From NCBI RefSeq assembly GCF_002234595.1, contig NZ_NMUL01000038.1:124001-188000 (forward strand): 64,000 nt of DNA. The letters run 5' to 3'. Shown piece after piece: positions 1 to 9,242 of the stretch. The DNA is from Amycolatopsis vastitatis (GTDB taxonomy: Bacteria > Actinomycetota > Actinomycetes > Mycobacteriales > Pseudonocardiaceae). The position numbers and the translations under genes were made by a program. The notes below the pieces were generated by a model. It was not told where the DNA came from. It saw only the letters and a program-made list of their open reading frames with translations, and did no database searches. How positions within the stretch are numbered: the stretch's first letter is position 1; each line of letters begins with the position of its first letter.

Positions 1-685
1 ACATCGCCTCGCCCACCGCGGCGTGCCCCGGCCAGCCCCAGTGCATGCCGTCCGGGTTGCCCGCGCCGCTGAGCACGTGCTCCCCGACGACCCTTTCGAG
101 GTCCAGCAAGGGAACCCCCGCCCGCGCGCCCCAGGCCGCCATCGCGGCCGCCGCGGCCGGCCGCGCGGTGTGCACGTTGCCGTAGGCCGCCGCCCGGTGC
201 ACCGACGGCAGCCAGCCGAAGATCGGCAGCTCGGGCCGCAGGACGCGCAGCGCGCTCACGGCCGTGTCGAGGTACTGCACGGTGAGCTTGGCCGGCAGCA
301 CGGCGGGACGGCCGCGGAAGGCGACCGACAACCGTGGCTGCGCGGCGAGGTAAGCCTTGCGCACCACCCGCCGCACCGGGTCGGGCCGCAGGTAGCGCAG
401 CCCGGTGCGCAGGTAGGTCGGCAACGGCGAAGGCAGCGTGTCCATGCTGCCGACCGCCAGCACGACCGCGTCGACGTGGTGGAGGTCGGCCCAGACACGC
501 GGATCGCCGGTCAGCGACCACCAGGCGTCGCGCGCGGTCCAGCCGATCCCGGCGACCAGGTCGGCGGTGCCGCCGAGAGCGGCGGCCGCGATGTTGGGCC
601 ACAACCGCGGCTCGTCCGCGGCGCAGGGTCCTTCGGGACCGTGAAAGCTCAGCGAATCGCCGAACACCAGCAGGCGCGGCCCCAT
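1..685 (-). CDS. octT: Diglucosylglycerate octanoyltransferase-like SGNH hydrolase (3' end missing)
   Basis: The minus-strand reading frame starts at ATG 685 and runs off the window, so about 228 residues are visible and the stop is absent. Near the N-terminus it reads LLVFGDSLSFHGPEG, the SGNH block I with the nucleophilic Ser. A DGMHW segment followed by His near the visible end fits the Asp/His block V. It follows gpgP with a gap of 3 nt, and rsfS-gpgP-octT is the order of Rv2420c-Rv2419c-Rv2418c in M. tuberculosis, where OctT octanoylates diglucosylglycerate on the way to methylglucose lipopolysaccharide. The SGNH fold is seen directly; the OctT assignment rests on synteny. A generic SGNH esterase is the alternative. 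Confidence 0.75.
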   Translation of the reverse strand, partial: MGPRLLVFGDSLSFHGPEGPCAADEPRLWPNIAAAALGGTADLVAGIGWTARDAWWSLTGDPRVWADLHHVDAVVLAVGSMDTLPSPLPTYLRTGLRYLRPDPVRRVVRKAYLAAQPRLSVAFRGRPAVLPAKLTVQYLDTAVSALRVLRPELPIFGWLPSVHRAAAYGNVHTARPAAAAAMAAWGARAGVPLLDLERVVGEHVLSGAGNPDGMHWGWPGHAAVGEAM

Positions 686-688
686 CGG

Positions 689-1303
689 CTAGCCGTGCAT
701 CCCCGCGTTGTAGGCCTGCAGCCGCCACTTGCCGTCGCGGCGGCCCAGCTCGACCCAGTGGCAGTTCGCGATCCCGCCCAGCGACGGCCAGACCTCCACC
801 GGCAAGGTCAGCAGCCGCGCGGTGAGGGCGACGATCAGCCCGCCGTGCGCGGCGAGCAGCACGGTTTCGCCCGCTTCGGAGTTGGCCTGCAGCAGGTCGG
901 TGACCACCTCGCCCGCCCGGTCGGCGACGTCGACGCGGCTCTCCCCGCCCGGCGGCGCCCAGGTCGCGTCGGTGCGCCAGCGGTCGCGTTCGCCGGGGTA
1001 GGCCTGGTCGACCTCCTCGCCGGTGCGCCCCTGCCAGTCACCCAGGTGCGTTTCGCGCAGCCGCTTGTCGATGCGCAGCGGGACGCCGATGGCGTCGGTG
1101 AGCACGGTGGCGGTGTCGGTGGCACGGCGCAGGTCGGAAGCGATGACGAGGTCCGGGGAGAAGCGGGCCAGCGCGGGCACCGCGAACCGGGCCTGGTTCC
1201 AGCCGCGCGGGGTCAGCGCCGAGTCGAGGTGTCCCTGCATCCGCCCGGCGGCGTTGTAGTCCGTCTCGCCGTGGCGCCAGAGCACCAGCCGCCGCGGGCT
1301 CAC
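689..1303 (-). CDS. gpgP: Glucosyl-3-phosphoglycerate phosphatase (histidine phosphatase)
   Basis: This 204-residue histidine-phosphatase protein starts at GTG 1303, which overlaps the rsfS stop as GTGA. The N-terminus carries the catalytic RHGETDYN motif (phospho-His acceptor). RLRETHLGDWQG and APPGGESRVDVADR follow in the middle and LLAAHGGLIVAL near the C-terminus supplies the second catalytic His. These segments closely match what is known of mycobacterial GpgP (Rv2419c), which dephosphorylates glucosyl-3-phosphoglycerate to glucosylglycerate, the precursor used for methylglucose lipopolysaccharides. Older annotations call this family phosphoglycerate mutase. Translational coupling to rsfS upstream and octT downstream suggests one operon. 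Confidence 0.85.
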   Translation of the reverse strand: MSPRRLVLWRHGETDYNAAGRMQGHLDSALTPRGWNQARFAVPALARFSPDLVIASDLRRATDTATVLTDAIGVPLRIDKRLRETHLGDWQGRTGEEVDQAYPGERDRWRTDATWAPPGGESRVDVADRAGEVVTDLLQANSEAGETVLLAAHGGLIVALTARLLTLPVEVWPSLGGIANCHWVELGRRDGKWRLQAYNAGMHG

Positions 1304-1695
1304 GGTACGTCCGGGTCCTCGTCGGCGGGTGGCTCCTCGAGTCCGGCCACCTCGATGCGCGGGCAGTCCTTCCACAGCCGCTCGAGGCCGTAGAACGTGC
1401 GCTCCTCGACGTGCTGGACGTGCACGACGACGTCGACGTAGTCGAGCAGCACCCAGCGTCCTTCGCGGGCGCCTTCGCGGCGGACCGGCTTGTGGCCGCT
1501 CTCCCGCAGTTTTTCTTCGACGTTGTCGACGATGGCGCCGACCAGGCGCTCGTTGGACGCGGAGGCGATGACGAAGGCGTCGGTGATGACGAGCTGCTCG
1601 GACACGTCCAGCACGACGACGTCGCTGGCCTTCTTGTCCGCCGCCGCGTGTGCGGCCGCTACGGCCAGCTCTCGTGCCTCGGACGTGGCTGCCAC
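1300..1695 (-). CDS. rsfS: Ribosomal silencing factor RsfS
   Basis: This 131-residue protein has the DUF143/RsfS fold: an N-terminal helix, then SDVVVLDVSEQLVITDAFVIAS and the signature WVLLDYVDVVVHV. RsfS binds ribosomal protein L14 on the 50S subunit and blocks subunit joining during starvation or stationary phase. The chosen start is GTG 1695, preceded by a good GAAGGAG ribosome-binding site. The length is normal apart from an acidic, proline-rich C-terminal tail typical of actinobacteria. It lies 59 nt after nadD, as in most bacteria, and its stop overlaps gpgP. Confidence 0.95.
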   Translation of the reverse strand: MAATSEARELAVAAAHAAADKKASDVVVLDVSEQLVITDAFVIASASNERLVGAIVDNVEEKLRESGHKPVRREGAREGRWVLLDYVDVVVHVQHVEERTFYGLERLWKDCPRIEVAGLEEPPADEDPDVP

Positions 1696-1754
1696 GGTGC
1701 TCCTTCACAGATCGGGTTCGCCCGAGAAGGGTACCCGCCGGGACCAGCGGTGCT

Positions 1755-2348
1755 TCAGTCGCTCTTCCGGTACAGGTCGTTCTTGACGATGTAGCGGACG
1801 ACTCCGTCCGGCACGAGGTACCAGACCGGCTCCCCGCGTTCGACCCGCTCGCGGCAGCCGGTGGACGAAATCGACATCGCCGTGACCTCGACCAGGCTCA
1901 CCTTGCCGCTGGGCAGGTGGTGCGAGTTGAGCCGGTAGCCGGGGCGCGTGACGCCGATGAAGTGCGCGAGGTCGAACAGCTCGTCGGCCTTGTGCCAGGT
2001 CAGGATCTGCTCCAGCGCGTCGGCGCCGGTGATGAAGAAGAGCTCGTCCTCGGGGTGCTCGGCGCGCAGGTCGCGCAGGGTGTCGACGGTGTAGGTCTGG
2101 CCGCCGCGGTCGATGTCCACGCGGCTGACCGAGAACACCGGGTTGGACGCGGTCGCGATCACCGTCATCAGGTAGCGGTGCTCGGCCTTGGTCACCTGGC
2201 GGCTGGTCTTCTGCCACGGCTGCCCGGTCGGGACGAAGATCACTTCGTCGAGCCCGAACCGGGACTGGACCTCGCTGGCCGCGACGAGGTGGCCGTGGTG
2301 CACGGGGTCGAACGTGCCGCCCATGACCCCGATCCGCCGTGGTGACAT
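1755..2348 (-). CDS. nadD: Nicotinate-nucleotide adenylyltransferase
   Basis: NadD transfers AMP from ATP to nicotinate mononucleotide, giving deamido-NAD in NAD biosynthesis. The 197-residue protein opens with MGGTFDPVHHGHL, the nucleotidyltransferase GxFDPxHxGH motif, and has the ISSTGCRERV segment near the C-terminus that corresponds to the ISST..R ATP-binding motif. Start is ATG 2348. It heads the nadD-rsfS-gpgP-octT run. The 59-nt gap to rsfS contains a small TCGGG-ttcg-CCCGA hairpin at 1712-1725. A divergent promoter region separates it from recQ and contains a CRP-type palindrome. Confidence 0.95.
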   Translation of the reverse strand: MSPRRIGVMGGTFDPVHHGHLVAASEVQSRFGLDEVIFVPTGQPWQKTSRQVTKAEHRYLMTVIATASNPVFSVSRVDIDRGGQTYTVDTLRDLRAEHPEDELFFITGADALEQILTWHKADELFDLAHFIGVTRPGYRLNSHHLPSGKVSLVEVTAMSISSTGCRERVERGEPVWYLVPDGVVRYIVKNDLYRKSD

Positions 2349-2403
2349 GACCGGAGAGCCTATACAGCCGGGCCATGGGACGCGGGGCGCGCTCAGTCAG
2401 ACT

Positions 2404-2419
2404 TGTGATTCAGGTCACA
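2404..2419. promoter_or_regulatory. CRP/GlxR-type palindrome in the nadD-recQ divergent region
   Basis: The sequence TGTGAttcaggTCACA is a perfect TGTGA-N6-TCACA palindrome, the consensus recognised by actinobacterial CRP/GlxR cAMP-responsive regulators. It lies 55 nt upstream of the nadD start and 85 nt upstream of the recQ start. A second perfect palindrome, CGAACGGTCCGTTCG, lies about 20 nt further toward recQ. Binding is inferred from the consensus only. Confidence 0.5.
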
Positions 2420-2503
2420 TTACCACCCGTATTCGTCGCGAACGGTCCGTTCGTGACGCCGCCGATTCCCGGTTCGTCGGTGCCATGGGGTAGACGTGGG
2501 GAC

Positions 2504-4615
2504 GTGGACACGACCAGCACCACCCCAGCCCTCCGCGACCGCGCCGAGACCCTCCTCCGGGCATTGGCCGGCGATGCGGCGAAGCTGCGCGAAGACCAGT
2601 GGACGGCCATCGAAGCCCTGGTCGCGCAGCGGCGTCGCGCGCTGGTCGTGCAACGCACCGGGTGGGGCAAGTCGGCGGTGTACTTCCTGGCCACGGCGTT
2701 GCTGCGCGAGCAGGGCAGCGGGCCGACGGTCATCGTCTCGCCGCTGCTCGCCCTGATGCGCAACCAGATCTCGGCGGCGGCCCGTGCCGGGATCCACGCG
2801 GCGACGATGAACTCGGCGAACCCGCAGGAATGGGACCAGGTCCAGGCCGCGGTCGCGGCGGGCGAGGTGGACGTCCTGCTGGTCAGCCCCGAACGGCTGA
2901 ACAACCCGGACTTCCGCGACAACGTGCTGCCGAAGCTGACCGCGAGCACCGGGCTGCTGGTGGTCGACGAGGCGCACTGCATTTCGGACTGGGGCCACGA
3001 CTTCCGGCCGGACTACCGGCGTCTGCGCACCCTGCTGGGTGATCTTCCGGAAGGCGTGCCGGTGCTGGCGACCACCGCGACGGCGAACGACCGCGTGGTC
3101 ACCGACGTCGCCGAGCAGCTGGGCCTCGGCAGCGGCGCGAACACGCTGGTGCTGCGCGGGAGCCTCGACCGGGAAAGCCTGCGGCTGTCGGTGTGCCGCC
3201 TGCCGACTTCGCAGGCGCGGCTGGCGTGGCTCGCGGAGCACCTGGCCGAGCTGCCCGGTTCCGGGATCATCTACACCCTGACCGTCGCGGCGGCGCACGA
3301 CGTCGCGTCCCTGCTGAAGGACCGCGGCTACCCGGTGGCGGCCTACACCGGGAAGACCGACCCGGCCGACCGGCAGGCGGCCGAGGACGACCTGCTCGGC
3401 AACCGCGTCAAGGCCCTGGTGGCGACGTCCGCGCTGGGCATGGGGTTCGACAAGCCCGACCTCGGGTTCGTCGTGCACCTCGGCGCGCCGTCGTCGCCGA
3501 TCGCGTACTACCAGCAGGTCGGCCGCGCGGGGCGTGGTGTGGAACGCGCCGAGGTCGTGCTGCTGCCCGGCGAGGAGGACAAGGCGATCTGGGCGTACTT
3601 CGGGTCGCTGGCCTTCCCCGACGAACTGCGGGTGACCCAGGTGCTGAACACGCTCGCGTACGCCGACCGTCCACTCTCGACGGCCGCGCTCGAGCCGTCG
3701 GTCGAGCTTTCGCGGTCCCGCTTGGAAATGGTGCTCAAGGTGCTGGACGTCGACGGCGCGGTCCGGCGCGTGAAGGGCGGCTGGGAGAGCACGGGCGGGG
3801 ACTGGGAGTACGACCGCGGGCGCTACCGGCGGGTCGCGGAGGCGCGTGACCGCGAGCAGGACGCGATGCTCGGGTACCTCGCGACCGACGGCTGCCGGAT
3901 GGAGTACCTGCGGCGTCAGCTCGACGACCCCGAGGCGGTGCCGTGCGGCCGCTGCGACAACTGCACGGGCCGGCACTGGGACACGTCGGTGGCCGACGAG
4001 GTCGTCGACGCGACCCGGGAACGCCTGCAGCGGCCGGGCGTGGAGGTCGCGCCGCGGAAGCAGTGGCCGACCGGGATGTCCTCTTTGGACGTTCCGGTGT
4101 CCGGCCGGATCTCCGCCGACGACCAGGCCGAGCCGGGCCAGGTGCTCGGGCGGCTCACCGACGTCGGCTGGGGCAACCGGCTGCGGGAGCTCGTCGGTCC
4201 CCAGGCGGCGGACGCCGAGGTGCCCGACTCGGTGTTCAAGGCGTGCGTGCAGGTGCTCGCCGGGTGGCAGTGGGCCCAGCGGCCGGTGGCGGTGGTGGCG
4301 GTGCCGTCGTCGACGCGGCCACAGCTGGTGTACAGCCTGGCGACGCGGCTGGCCGAGATCGGCAGGCTGGACTTCCTCGGCGCGCTCGACGCGGACGGGC
4401 CGCCGCCCCGCCGGGCGAACAGCGCGCAACGGCTGGCCGACCTTTGGCGGCGGCTGAGCATGCCGGCCGACCTCGCGGCGACGCTGCCGCCCGGGCCGGT
4501 GCTGCTCGTGGACGACGTCATCGACACCGGCTGGACGATGACGCTCGCCGCGCGGCTGCTGCGGCGGGCCGGGGCACCCGCGGTGCTGCCGTTCGCGCTG
4601 GCCAGCACGGCCTGA
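2504..4615 (+). CDS. recQ: RecQ-family ATP-dependent DNA helicase with C-terminal phosphoribosyltransferase domain
   Basis: This 703-residue protein starts at GTG 2504; upstream in-frame sequence lies in the promoter region and looks non-coding. The helicase core has QRTGWGKSAVYF (Walker A, about residues 55-65), VVDEAHCISDWGHDFRP (DEAH box), ATTATA (motif III), and VATSALGMGFDKPD and QQVGRAGRG (motifs V and VI). A RecQ zinc module (GC....CGRCDNC) follows near residues 465-490. There is no HRDC domain. Instead the last ~200 residues end in PVLLVDDVIDTGWTMT, the PRPP-binding signature of type I phosphoribosyltransferases. Unwinding of DNA repair intermediates is family knowledge; the role of the PRT-like domain is unknown. 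The next gene is a decayed transporter. Confidence 0.88.
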   Translation: MDTTSTTPALRDRAETLLRALAGDAAKLREDQWTAIEALVAQRRRALVVQRTGWGKSAVYFLATALLREQGSGPTVIVSPLLALMRNQISAAARAGIHAATMNSANPQEWDQVQAAVAAGEVDVLLVSPERLNNPDFRDNVLPKLTASTGLLVVDEAHCISDWGHDFRPDYRRLRTLLGDLPEGVPVLATTATANDRVVTDVAEQLGLGSGANTLVLRGSLDRESLRLSVCRLPTSQARLAWLAEHLAELPGSGIIYTLTVAAAHDVASLLKDRGYPVAAYTGKTDPADRQAAEDDLLGNRVKALVATSALGMGFDKPDLGFVVHLGAPSSPIAYYQQVGRAGRGVERAEVVLLPGEEDKAIWAYFGSLAFPDELRVTQVLNTLAYADRPLSTAALEPSVELSRSRLEMVLKVLDVDGAVRRVKGGWESTGGDWEYDRGRYRRVAEARDREQDAMLGYLATDGCRMEYLRRQLDDPEAVPCGRCDNCTGRHWDTSVADEVVDATRERLQRPGVEVAPRKQWPTGMSSLDVPVSGRISADDQAEPGQVLGRLTDVGWGNRLRELVGPQAADAEVPDSVFKACVQVLAGWQWAQRPVAVVAVPSSTRPQLVYSLATRLAEIGRLDFLGALDADGPPPRRANSAQRLADLWRRLSMPADLAATLPPGPVLLVDDVIDTGWTMTLAARLLRRAGAPAVLPFALASTA

Positions 4616-4652
4616 CTCCCGGCCGGCCGGGCGCCGGTCCGCGGCTCGGCGG

Positions 4653-4823
4653 GACCGGTTCGGGCGCAAGCCGCAACTGTTCAGCACCGTCTCGCAGACG
4701 CTCCGCTTCTGGTACGTCACCGCCGGCGCCACGATCGCGTTCGCGGTGATCCTCACGCTGCCGGAGACCAAGGGGCAGCAAGCTGCGGTAAACCCTTCGT
4801 CACCGGCCGGTCACGCTCGCTAG
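4653..4823 (+). pseudogene. Remnant of an MFS sugar/metabolite transporter C-terminus
   Basis: Between recQ and argS one frame reads DRFGRKPQLF, the MFS loop motif A, then almost immediately a hydrophobic TM-like stretch FWYVTAGATIAFAVILTL and LPETKG, the classic sugar-porter C-terminal signature, ending at TAG 4821-4823. In an intact transporter the loop motif and PETKG are far apart, so this is a fragment with internal deletion and no start. The tail runs into the argS upstream region. Likely a decayed metabolite:H+ symporter; not functional. Confidence 0.6.
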
Positions 4824-4860
4824 GCTGCGAGTTCCGCGACCGAGCCGAAGGAGGGAAACC

Positions 4861-6578
<1,718 letters not shown>

Positions 6579-6582
<4 letters not shown>

Positions 6583-7154
6583 CGGGCGCTGAGGAGCGCC
6601 ACCAGTTCGCCGGCCAGGCCGCGGCCGACCGGTTCGCGCGTCGCGAGGAGCCGGTACCAGAGCGTGCCGAACACGACGTCGATCACCGTGCCGGAGCCGA
6701 CGCCGGCCGGGAGTTCGCCGCGCTCGCGGGCGCGGTCGACGATCCGGCCGAGGGCGTCGCGGCGGCGGAACAGGAACTCTTCGCGGAACCGCTTGCCGAA
6801 CTCGGGGTCGATCTGCGCTTGCGCCATCAGCGCCCGCAGCGTGTCCGCGACCGGGGATTTGTCGCCCAGCTCGAAGGTGCGGCCCAGGAACCGGGTGAGG
6901 TCGGCGCGCAACGATCCCTCGTCGGGGATCGGGATCTGCAGGTCCGCCTTCGTCGCCAGGGCGTCGAGCAGGACGTCGGCCTTCGACGGCCACCAGCGGT
7001 AGATCGTCTGCTTGCCGACGCCCGAGCGCGCCGCGATGCCTTCGATGGTCAGCGCGCCGTAGCCGGCCTCCGCGACCAGTTCGAGCGTGGCGGCGAGGAT
7101 CGCCAGCCTGCTCTGTTCGCTGCGCTTGCGGCCGGGGCGGGACTGGTCGGTCAT
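6579..7154 (-). CDS. TetR/AcrR-family repressor, divergent to an SDR gene
   Basis: The protein has 191 residues, starting at ATG 7154. The N-terminal helix-turn-helix (residues about 15-60) contains TIEGIAARSGVGKQTIYRWWPSK, typical of TetR regulators; the C-terminal half is a ligand-binding domain of the TetR_C_11-like kind. Open frame continues far upstream, but that part lies under the SDR gene and is unlike protein. It faces the SDR gene across a 61-nt gap that holds a perfect 8-bp inverted repeat, so it probably represses both genes until an unknown ligand binds. Confidence 0.88.
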
Positions 7155-7174
7155 GGGATCCGATGGTAGCGTCA

Positions 7175-7204
7175 ATTTCGAAACGATACGTACCGGTTCG
7201 AAAT
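7175..7204. promoter_or_regulatory. TetR operator palindrome
   Basis: ATTTCGAA at 7175-7182 and TTCGAAAT at 7197-7204 are perfect inverted arms centred on TACGTA (7187-7192), and most positions between also pair. The 30-bp site fills half of the 61-bp gap between the divergent tetR and SDR genes, which is the expected place for a TetR dimer or dimer pair to shut off both promoters. Confidence 0.75.
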
Positions 7205-7215
7205 GAGGAACAAGC

Positions 7216-7929
7216 ATGAGCATCGCTCTCGTCGCCGGCGGCACTTCGGGCATCGGCCTGGCGACCGCGCGGCGACTACAGCGGCAGGGATACGACGTCC
7301 ACGTCACCGGGCGCGGCAAGGAACGCCTCGACGACGTCGCGGCGAGCGACCCGCAGCTGACCGGGCACCAGGCCGACGGCGGCGACGCCGAAGCGATGGC
7401 CGCGCTGGCCGGATCGCTCGGGACGGTCGACGTCCTGGTGGTGAGCCTCTCCGGCACCGAAGGCATGGGGCCGATCGATTCACTGGACCTCGCGATGCTG
7501 CGGCGGGCGTTCGACGCGAAGTTCTGGGCGCACCTGACCACCATCCAGGCCGTGCTGCCGCACCTGGCCGCGGACGGCTCGATCACGCTGCTCAGCGCCA
7601 TCACCGCCCGGGCGGCGATGGCGGGCACGGCCGGGATCGGCGCCCTCAACGCGGCGGTCGAAGCGCTGGTCAAACCCCTCGCCGTCGAGCTGGCGCCGCG
7701 GCGGGTCAACGCCGTTTCGCCGGGCGTGGTGGACACGGCCTGGTGGAGCGGGTTCCCGGAGGAGATGCGGGACGGGTTCTTCGCGCAGACGGCGGCTTCG
7801 ATCCCGGCCCGCCGCGTCGCGACGGCCGACGACGTGGCGGAGGTGGTGACGCTGGCGGCGACGAACCCGAACCTGACCGGCACGGTCCTGGAGGCCGACG
7901 GCGGCGCCCGGCTGGTCTCCCTGGGCTGA
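7216..7929 (+). CDS. Short-chain dehydrogenase/reductase with degenerate active site
   Basis: This 237-residue Rossmann protein starts at ATG 7216. It has the cofactor motif GGTSGIG (residues 8-14), ELAPRRVNAVSPGVVDT and a C-terminal EADGGARLVS typical of the SDR fold, plus a Ser in LLSAITAR. Where classical enzymes have YxxxK, this protein reads GIGALNAAVEALVK: both the catalytic Tyr and the Lys appear replaced. It may use other residues or work as a divergent reductase; the substrate is unknown. The adjacent TetR operator suggests it is the repressor's main target, perhaps as a detoxification enzyme. Confidence 0.85.
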   Translation: MSIALVAGGTSGIGLATARRLQRQGYDVHVTGRGKERLDDVAASDPQLTGHQADGGDAEAMAALAGSLGTVDVLVVSLSGTEGMGPIDSLDLAMLRRAFDAKFWAHLTTIQAVLPHLAADGSITLLSAITARAAMAGTAGIGALNAAVEALVKPLAVELAPRRVNAVSPGVVDTAWWSGFPEEMRDGFFAQTAASIPARRVATADDVAEVVTLAATNPNLTGTVLEADGGARLVSLG

Positions 7930-7975
7930 GCCCGGGCCGTCAGCCGGACTCGAGGGGAATCACTTGTGTGCCGAG

Positions 7976-8112
7976 AGGCATCGCCCGTGACGGAGCGGGC
8001 ATCAGCCGTGATTGAGGAGGCATGACGCGTGATTGGAGGGGCATCACACGTGATTGAAGGGCCGACACGGCCGATCACGAGTGGTGCCCCCGCGATCACC
8101 GGTGATGCCCCT
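7976..8112. repeat. Array of ~21-nt repeats in both orientations between convergent genes
   Basis: The 203-bp gap between the SDR gene and proB holds about four degenerate forward copies of a unit like GGCATCACGCGTGATTGGAGG (about 7976-8060), followed by two reverse-complement copies (about 8072-8112, for example GATCACCGGTGATGCCCC). Forward and reverse units can pair into a long hairpin. The same CGTGATTGGAGG core recurs at 49023-49172 in another convergent gap. Probable bidirectional terminator built from an interspersed repeat; the function is inference. Confidence 0.7.
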
Positions 8113-8132
8113 TGGTGCACAAGGGGTGCGGG

Positions 8133-9242
8133 TCAGCGGCGGAGGGGGACCAGGTCGTCGGCGTGGACTACTTCGCGGCGTTGTTCCGCCGGGAGTTCGG
8201 GGGTCGAGTGGCCGATCAGCTCCGGGAGCTCCGTCGCGTCGAAGGCCACTACGCCACGGGCCACCGGGCGGTCCTTCGCGTCCACCAGGTCCACCACGTC
8301 ACCCGCTTGGAAGTCGCCTTCCACGCCCGTGATGCCGGCCGCCAGCAGGGATCTCCGGCGGCGGACCACCGCCGTCACCGCGCCGTCGTCCAGGCGGAGC
8401 CTGCCCGTCGTGTCCGCCGCGTAGCCCAGCCAGAACCGGCGGGCCGACAGGCGGGTGTCCGCCGGGGCGAACGCTGTTCCCGGGGAAGCGGAAGTCAGTG
8501 CCGCCGAGGCTTCGGAAGCCGCTGCCAGCAGCACGGGGATGCCCGCGCCCGCCGCCGTGCGGGCCGCCGCCAGCTTGGACACCATGCCGCCCGTGCCCAG
8601 GCCCGAGCTGGACATGCCGACCGAGATACCGTCCACATCGGACTCGGACAGGACCTCGGTCAGCTTGCGGGTGGCTCCGTCCCGCGGGTCACCGTCGTAG
8701 AGACCGTCCACATCGGACAAGAGAATCAGCGCGTCGGCGCCGATGAGGTGGGCCACCAGCGCCGCCAGGCGGTCGTTGTCGCCGAAGCGGATTTCTTCGG
8801 TGGCCACCGTGTCGTTCTCGTTCACGACCGGGACCGCGCCCAGCGCCAGCAGCCGCGAGAACGTCCGCTGCGCGTTCCGGTAGTGCGAACGGCGGACGAC
8901 GTCGTCGGAGGTCAGCAGCACCTGGCCGACCGTCAGCGCGTACCGCCCGAACGACTCGGCGTACGCGTGCGCCAGCGCCAGCTGGCCGACGCTCGCCGCC
9001 GCCTGCTGCGTCGCGAGATCGCGAGGACGCTTGCCCAGCGAAAGCGGGGCCAAGCCCGCGCCGATCGCGCCCGACGACACCAGGACGATCTGGGTCTCCC
9101 GGGCGACGCGCTCGGCGATCGCGTCGACCAGCGCGTCCAGCCGGGCCGGGTCGAGCCCGCTGCCCGCGGTGGTCAGCGCCGACGAGCCGACCTTGACCAC
9201 CAGCCGCCGCGCGGCGGCGATGGCTTCGCGAGTGCCGCTCAC
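8133..9242 (-). CDS. proB: Glutamate 5-kinase with PUA domain
   Basis: ProB phosphorylates glutamate in the first step of proline synthesis. The 369-residue protein begins VSGTREAIAAARRLVVKVGSSAL (amino-acid kinase fold) and has VLVSSGAIGAG, NENDTVA, FGDNDRLAALVA and GLGTGGMVSKLAAA. A C-terminal PUA domain (from about residue 275) includes LLAAGITGVEGDFQAGD. The start at GTG 9242 overlaps the obg stop as GTGA, giving translational coupling. proA and nadE, which follow proB in mycobacteria, are not found here; SDR, tetR and argS lie there instead. Confidence 0.95.
   Translation of the reverse strand: MSGTREAIAAARRLVVKVGSSALTTAGSGLDPARLDALVDAIAERVARETQIVLVSSGAIGAGLAPLSLGKRPRDLATQQAAASVGQLALAHAYAESFGRYALTVGQVLLTSDDVVRRSHYRNAQRTFSRLLALGAVPVVNENDTVATEEIRFGDNDRLAALVAHLIGADALILLSDVDGLYDGDPRDGATRKLTEVLSESDVDGISVGMSSSGLGTGGMVSKLAAARTAAGAGIPVLLAAASEASAALTSASPGTAFAPADTRLSARRFWLGYAADTTGRLRLDDGAVTAVVRRRRSLLAAGITGVEGDFQAGDVVDLVDAKDRPVARGVVAFDATELPELIGHSTPELPAEQRREVVHADDLVPLRR

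Noticed and set aside
7976..8112. CRISPR array
   Set aside because: Units are ~21 nt, degenerate, without unique spacers and in both orientations; no cas genes nearby.
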